A model generated the notes under the pieces. The model was not told where the DNA came from, did no database searches, and saw only the letters and a list, made by a program, of their open reading frames with translations. A program made the translations under genes and the position numbers. Below are positions 60,504 to 64,000 of a DNA stretch of 64,000 bases, piece after piece; the first letter of the stretch is position 1; each line of letters opens with the position of its first letter. The stretch is from Tolypothrix campylonemoides VB511288 (GTDB lineage: Bacteria; Cyanobacteriota; Cyanobacteriia; Cyanobacteriales; Nostocaceae): assembly GCA_000828075.3 (NCBI GenBank), contig JXCB02000001.1, forward strand, positions 1,639,840 to 1,703,839. Reading direction: 5' to 3'.

Positions 60504-60912
60504 AATCGCCCGTATCGCCAGCAGTTGGAGGCATTAGCTCCTGTGGTGGGAGTTAATGCTCATAGGTTAGAGCAGATGTTACCACCTACTGAAGTGAGGA
60601 TGAAAATCGAGCCAATTCGGTTGTATGGGGCTTGTTATGCCGAGTTACCTTGTCACAAATATTGAATGGCAGTTTAAAGTGACGCAGGAGTGCGATCGCG
60701 ATTCGGGGCAGTGCCAGAATGCGATCGCGTTTCCAGCCACCTAGCTGCGTCAGCAAATTCTTAGTGACGCGGGGGTGTAAGCGTCACCAATTACGTTTGC
60801 TGTCGGAATGTCCAAACTGCGGGGCAAGGTTCAAGATTCCAGCGTTATGGGGGTCGAGGGAACTTGTCAACGGTGTTTTATGCTCTTTGTGGAAATGGTG
60901 AAGTACCAGAAG
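60504..60912 (+). pseudogene. tniQ: TniQ remnant resembling type V-K CRISPR-transposon TniQ
   Basis: Stitched across frames, the stretch encodes NRPYRQQLEALAPVV, RLEQMLPP, EPIRLYGACYAELPCH, then EWQFKVTRGCKRHQLRLL, SECPNCGARFKIPALW and VEGTCQRCFMLFVEMVKYQK. This order, with zinc-binding CxxC...H and CPNC...CQRC motifs, matches the C-terminal ~110 residues of the small TniQ of Scytonema-type V-K CAST elements. It is inactivated by a one-base shift near 60657, a 95-bp insertion with GTGACGC at both ends (60679-60685 and 60774-60780), and another frameshift near 60850. The N-terminal part is missing. No Cas12k, TnsB or TnsC gene is in the window. Confidence 0.75.
60679..60780. repeat. 95-bp HIP1-bearing insertion with 7-bp direct repeats
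   Basis: GTGACGC occurs at 60679-60685 and 60774-60780. Removing 95 bp restores the TniQ frame (QFKVT-RGCKRHQL), so this looks like an inserted unit with target duplication. Inside it are two GCGATCGCG octamer contexts arranged as an inverted pair (GCGATCGCGATTC ... GAATGCGATCGCG). Confidence 0.6.
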
Positions 60913-60948
60913 TCTGTTGAATATGATTTTTTGAGCAAAGAATCCAAA

Positions 60949-60970
60949 CAAAAAAACCCACTAAAGTGGG
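60949..60970 (-). terminator. Minus-strand terminator
   Basis: On the minus strand CCCAC-TTTA-GTGGG is followed by TTTTTTT. It probably ends the transcript of the DUF2690-like gene, whose stop is 330 bp upstream on that strand. Confidence 0.6.
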
Positions 60971-61080
60971 CTGGAAATACTTACTTAAACCAAACTAAAA
61001 TTTCTGCTTCATGGCAAATGTTTAGTTTAGACGTGTATAGTTTTGCTTGAGAATCGATTGGGAAAAAACAGTTAGCTAAT

Positions 61081-61295
61081 TTCAGTAGACCGAAAAGATT
61101 TCTAGAAGGCTTACCATCCGTTCATTTGAGCGAGTGTATACAATCCGCCAGAATGCCCGTATTATCTGCTTTTTGAGCAATAGGGTTGTAGATCAGTTCT
61201 CCTGCTGTGGCAAGCGATCGCTCTCCTGGGTCCCAAAAACGACGGCTCAAACCCTGATTCTTTCGTCAACTTACAAAAGTTTTCAGTCTACTGAA
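61081..61295. repeat. 215-bp element with 16-bp imperfect inverted ends
   Basis: TTCAGTAGACCGAAAA (61081-61096) and TTTTCAGTCTACTGAA (61280-61295) are inverted copies with one mismatch, extended by AAT/ATT. It contains a GCGATCGC site. Its right end abuts the 3' end of the DUF2690-like gene. MITE-like. Confidence 0.5.
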
Positions 61296-61297
61296 TT

Positions 61298-61711
61298 TTA
61301 CTGGACAGGATTTGTACAAACTTCTCGACCATCTGGAAGCTTAATACAAGCACTAAATACCTCATGGTAATTCCACATATCGCCATAGTTCCATCCATTC
61401 ACTTTAGCCGTATATGAACCACGTTGATTACCGGATTGGTCTTTAAGATACAATGATGTATCTTTCGGAACGTAAGCTTTGACCCAATTAGCTTGGCACT
61501 TGTTAGACTTCCGCAGTTCAACTTTTACATCAATTGTTTGAAAAAGATTATTTCTGTACGTTCCCCCCGATGTGGATGTAAGTGTTTCTGCATCCTGTTC
61601 GCATCCCCTATCTAGTGGGTCCATGTTATTTTGAGCATGAACACTTGGTGCAACAGCAAAAGGAATAGCGAATATAGCTACTAATCCAAGTGAAAAAAGT
61701 GGTTTGTTCAT
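61298..61711 (-). CDS. Secreted DUF2690-like protein
   Basis: A 137-aa exported protein. The signal peptide (MNKPLFSLGLVAIFAIPFAV) is cut near VHAQ; the mature part has DPLDRGCEQDAETLTS, KCQANWVKAYVPKD and a terminal CIKLPDGREVCTNPV, matching the Cys pattern of DUF2690/YjfA-type secreted proteins found in actinobacteria and cyanobacteria. Function unknown. Confidence 0.65.
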   Translation of the reverse strand: MNKPLFSLGLVAIFAIPFAVAPSVHAQNNMDPLDRGCEQDAETLTSTSGGTYRNNLFQTIDVKVELRKSNKCQANWVKAYVPKDTSLYLKDQSGNQRGSYTAKVNGWNYGDMWNYHEVFSACIKLPDGREVCTNPVQ

Positions 61712-61906
61712 AACTTATCCTTTGATTTTTAGTGTTGTTCAGTGGTTAACTCAACCATTGAATAGACTTTAACGGGGGTTCAAAATTAGTAGTGAATTTA
61801 AAAGCTGCGTTATAAGCCAACTTCAAGCCAAAGCCAACTTTAAGCCAACAAGGTTGTATAATTACTAAAAACACCAAAGCATACTTTATACGCTGTCTGG
61901 CACTGT
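61712..61906. other. Divergent promoter region
   Basis: The 195-bp gap lies between the divergent DUF2690-like and nSTAND genes. It holds three near-tandem copies of AAGCCAACTT (GCCAACTTCAAGCC, AAGCCAACTTTAAGCC) around 61810-61845. No gene is seen. Confidence 0.4.
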
Positions 61907-64000
61907 ATGAGTGATCTGACTGAATCAGACAAGAAGCAGCAGTGGGAGAAAGTCTCCGTTCAGGTGTTCCCTGCATTGCAGTTGAAGTTACGCGCAGCCT
62001 TTGAAAATCTTTACCTGACCCCAGGCAAGACTCGCGCCCGAACTAGGGAATTTTTGATCCGATGGCAACTTGAACTGGGTACTAATCCACCATCAGACCA
62101 AGCTGTAAGGAATTTGCTGTACGGCAAACGAGATACCAGTGAGCTTAGGATTGTTGATGGCTTGTGTCACATGTTGCTTGGCTGCTCGTATGCTGAATGG
62201 GGTCAGCCGCCCACACAGACTAAAAATGCTCCACCAGAAGCGTCTAAACCACCTCAGCCCATTCCCCACTGCCCGTATCGCGGTCTTTTTGCCTTTCAAG
62301 AAGCAGACGCAGAGTTTTTTTTTGGGCGAGAGGATTTCATCATAAACAAGCTGGTGCCCGCCGTGCAAAACAAGTCTATAGTAGCTGTGATTGGCTCTTC
62401 GGGCAGTGGTAAGTCGTCAGTGGTTTTTGCGGGTCTTATCCCTAAGTTGCGGAACGAAAGGGGCTGGCTGATTGTTGGCTCTAACAATCCCCCGAACGAG
62501 CTACCATTCCGTCCGGGTGATCGCCCCTTCGTTGCTTTGGCTACCGCACTCATTCCTCGGCTATACCCTCAGATTGATGAAATTCAACAAATAGATAAAA
62601 TCAACCAACTAGCTGATAAGCTCAGGCGGGGAAGAGTATCGCTGCGGCAGGTTGTGGAACGGATGATGCACAAAAATAATGCTAGTCGCTTGTTACTAGT
62701 CGCCGATCAGTTTGAGGAGCTATACACCCTTTGCCAAGATGATCAGGAGCGTCAGCAGTTTTTAGATGAATTACTGGAAGGAGCCAAAGTAGCCCCTCAC
62801 CAAAGCACTCCAGATGTCACATTGGTTATCACTCTACGGGCTGACTTTTGCGGTCAGGTTTACTCATACCGTCCCTTGACTGATGCCTTACAGGACGCTG
62901 AACTGATACTTGGTCCAATGAACCGTCAGGAATTGCGAGAGGCAATAGAAAATCCTGCGGCTAAACAAGGAGTAGAAATTGAGGATGGTCTGAGTGAACG
63001 CCTTTTGAACGACCTGGAAAACCAACCAGGTACACTACCGTTGCTGGAGTTCGCACTGTATCAATTGTGGGAAAAAATGAAAAATGACTAAACTGACCCA
63101 TGCTGCCTACGATGAAATTGGCGGCGTAGAAAATGCTTTAGCCTGCTACGCCGACCAGGAGTATGAAAAGTTCAACGAGGAAGACAAGAAACGGGTACAG
63201 CGTATTTTCGTAAAATTAGTGCGCCCTGGGGAAGGAACAGAGGATACTCGCCAAAGAGCTACCCGCACTGATATCGGGCAAGACAACTGGGATTTGGTAC
63301 AACGCCTAGCTGATGCCCGTTTGGTTGTAACAGGACAAGCGGATGGAACAAGAGAAGAAACAGTCGAAGTTGTGCATGAAGGGCTGATCAGAGGATGGCA
63401 ACGCCTGCGTGATTGGATTGAGGATGACCGTTGGTTTATCACTTGGCAATACCGTGTACAGGTAGCAAGGAAGCAATGGGAGAGGAACAACAAAGATACA
63501 GAGGAACTGTTGCGAGGAACACTCCTAGCAGCGGCTAAGAAATTTATCAACGAACGATGCTCTGATATCGAACCAGAAGACAGAACATTTATCGATGCCA
63601 GCCTACAGCATGAGGAGCAGGAGAAACAACGAGAGAAGCAGTTACGAAAGCGAGCAGAAATCTCTGAGATCGATGCACTGGTTTCACTGTCTGAAAAACA
63701 GATTTTATTGCATGACCAGCTTGGGGCATTGGTAACTGCTGTCAAGGCTGGTAGGAGATTAGAGCAAACAGAAGCGGCTTCTGATGAAATCAAGCGTCGG
63801 GCTGTGGATGTTCTAAGGCAGATACTCCAAGGTATTCAAGAACGCAATCGCTTCGAGGGGCATACAGAGAGAATCTTGTGGATGAGTTTCAGTCCCGATG
63901 GTCAAATGATTGCCTCTGCTAGTGCCGACAAAACGGTAAAACTTTGGCGAGTTGACGGTAAACTCCTGAAAACTTTTTTAGATAGCGACTGGATTTATGG
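61907..64000 (+). pseudogene. nSTAND1 ATPase-WD40 protein, frameshifted and incomplete at window end
   Basis: Large signalling or defence-type protein. Residues 1-95 form an N-terminal helical domain, followed by CPYRGLFAFQEADAEFFFGR and the Walker A VIGSSGSGKSSVVFAGLIPK of nSTAND1 NTPases, LLLVADQFEELYTLC (Walker B) and VTLVITLRADFCGQVYSY. The first frame ends at 63091 (WEKMKND-stop). A second frame starting at ATG 63084 continues LTHAAYDEIGGVENALACYA, VVHEGLIRGWQRLRDWI and a WD40 repeat FEGHTERILWMSFSPDGQMI to the window end. One surplus base (around 63072-63090, A-rich) splits the gene; the overlapping ATGA would allow coupled translation of two halves. Confidence 0.8.

Larger units (their letters stand above)
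60913..61297. other. Intergenic region between TniQ remnant and DUF2690-like gene
   Basis: Contains a minus-strand terminator (60949-60970) and an inverted-repeat element (61081-61295), both listed separately. No gene is supported. Confidence 0.5.

Noticed and set aside
1..64000. tRNA or rRNA genes
   Set aside because: No cloverleaf arms or rRNA-like sequence were noticed while reading; a tRNAscan-type search would settle it.

Overview
The window looks like a chromosomal segment of a filamentous, probably heterocyst-forming cyanobacterium of the Nostocales. The pointers are frequent GCGATCGC (HIP1) octamers, a high-light-inducible protein gene, the DUF3082-ispE-rsmA neighbourhood, cyanobacterial-type type III CRISPR genes, and a CuA-less terminal oxidase operon of the Cox3/ARTO type linked to heterocysts in Anabaena. 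Assignments come from reading translated motifs and from memory of the families; no database search was run.

Layout. 0-12 kb: a glycosyltransferase, an HlyD-type adaptor and a MacB-type permease without an ATPase; a 408-aa unknown protein with a mutated partial tandem copy behind it; a Tat-exported molybdopterin oxidoreductase with no partner subunits; a secreted tyrosinase; a secreted CIA30-like protein. 12-21 kb: a transposase remnant, then a minus-strand block of two decayed family 2B encapsulin genes, an ABC1-kinase/aminotransferase fusion, a KASIII-like enzyme and a fatty-acyl-AMP ligase with its own carrier domain. Read in transcription order (FAAL-ACP, KASIII, fusion, encapsulins) this looks like an unassigned lipid-amine-type pathway. 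21-33 kb: a response regulator lacking its phospho-acceptor Asp, an ArsR/AHSA1 pair, a frameshifted cupin, clpP, an alpha/beta hydrolase, ispE, rsmA, an Hli protein behind an HLR1-like box, a Uma2 protein and a second nuclease-like protein.

33.5-48.4 kb: a complete-looking type III-D CRISPR effector locus (four RAMP proteins including Csx10, Csx19, HD-less Cas10 with GGDD), cyclic-oligoadenylate accessories (CARF-nuclease, Csx3, P-loop partner), a WYL regulator coupled to a stand-alone HD hydrolase, and a 16-repeat array. No cas1, cas2 or cas6 is present. 49-56 kb: a GMC oxidoreductase and a coxBAC operon preceded by two DUF2231 membrane proteins. 56.9-60.1 kb: a CooC/MinD-like ATPase, an atypical peptide deformylase, a zinc-ribbon protein and an unknown Cys/His protein. 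60-64 kb: remains of a TniQ gene resembling type V-K CRISPR-transposon TniQ, a secreted DUF2690-like protein, and an nSTAND-WD40 protein with a frameshift that runs off the end.

The window is rich in decayed genes and short inverted-repeat elements (a 105-bp MITE-like family and four other elements bounded by 13-17 bp inverted repeats), so the genome appears to tolerate much mobile and degenerating DNA. The most novel-looking items are the FAAL/KASIII/ABC1-aminotransferase operon with its broken encapsulin pair, the HD-less type III-D locus with a separate HD protein, and the TniQ relic.
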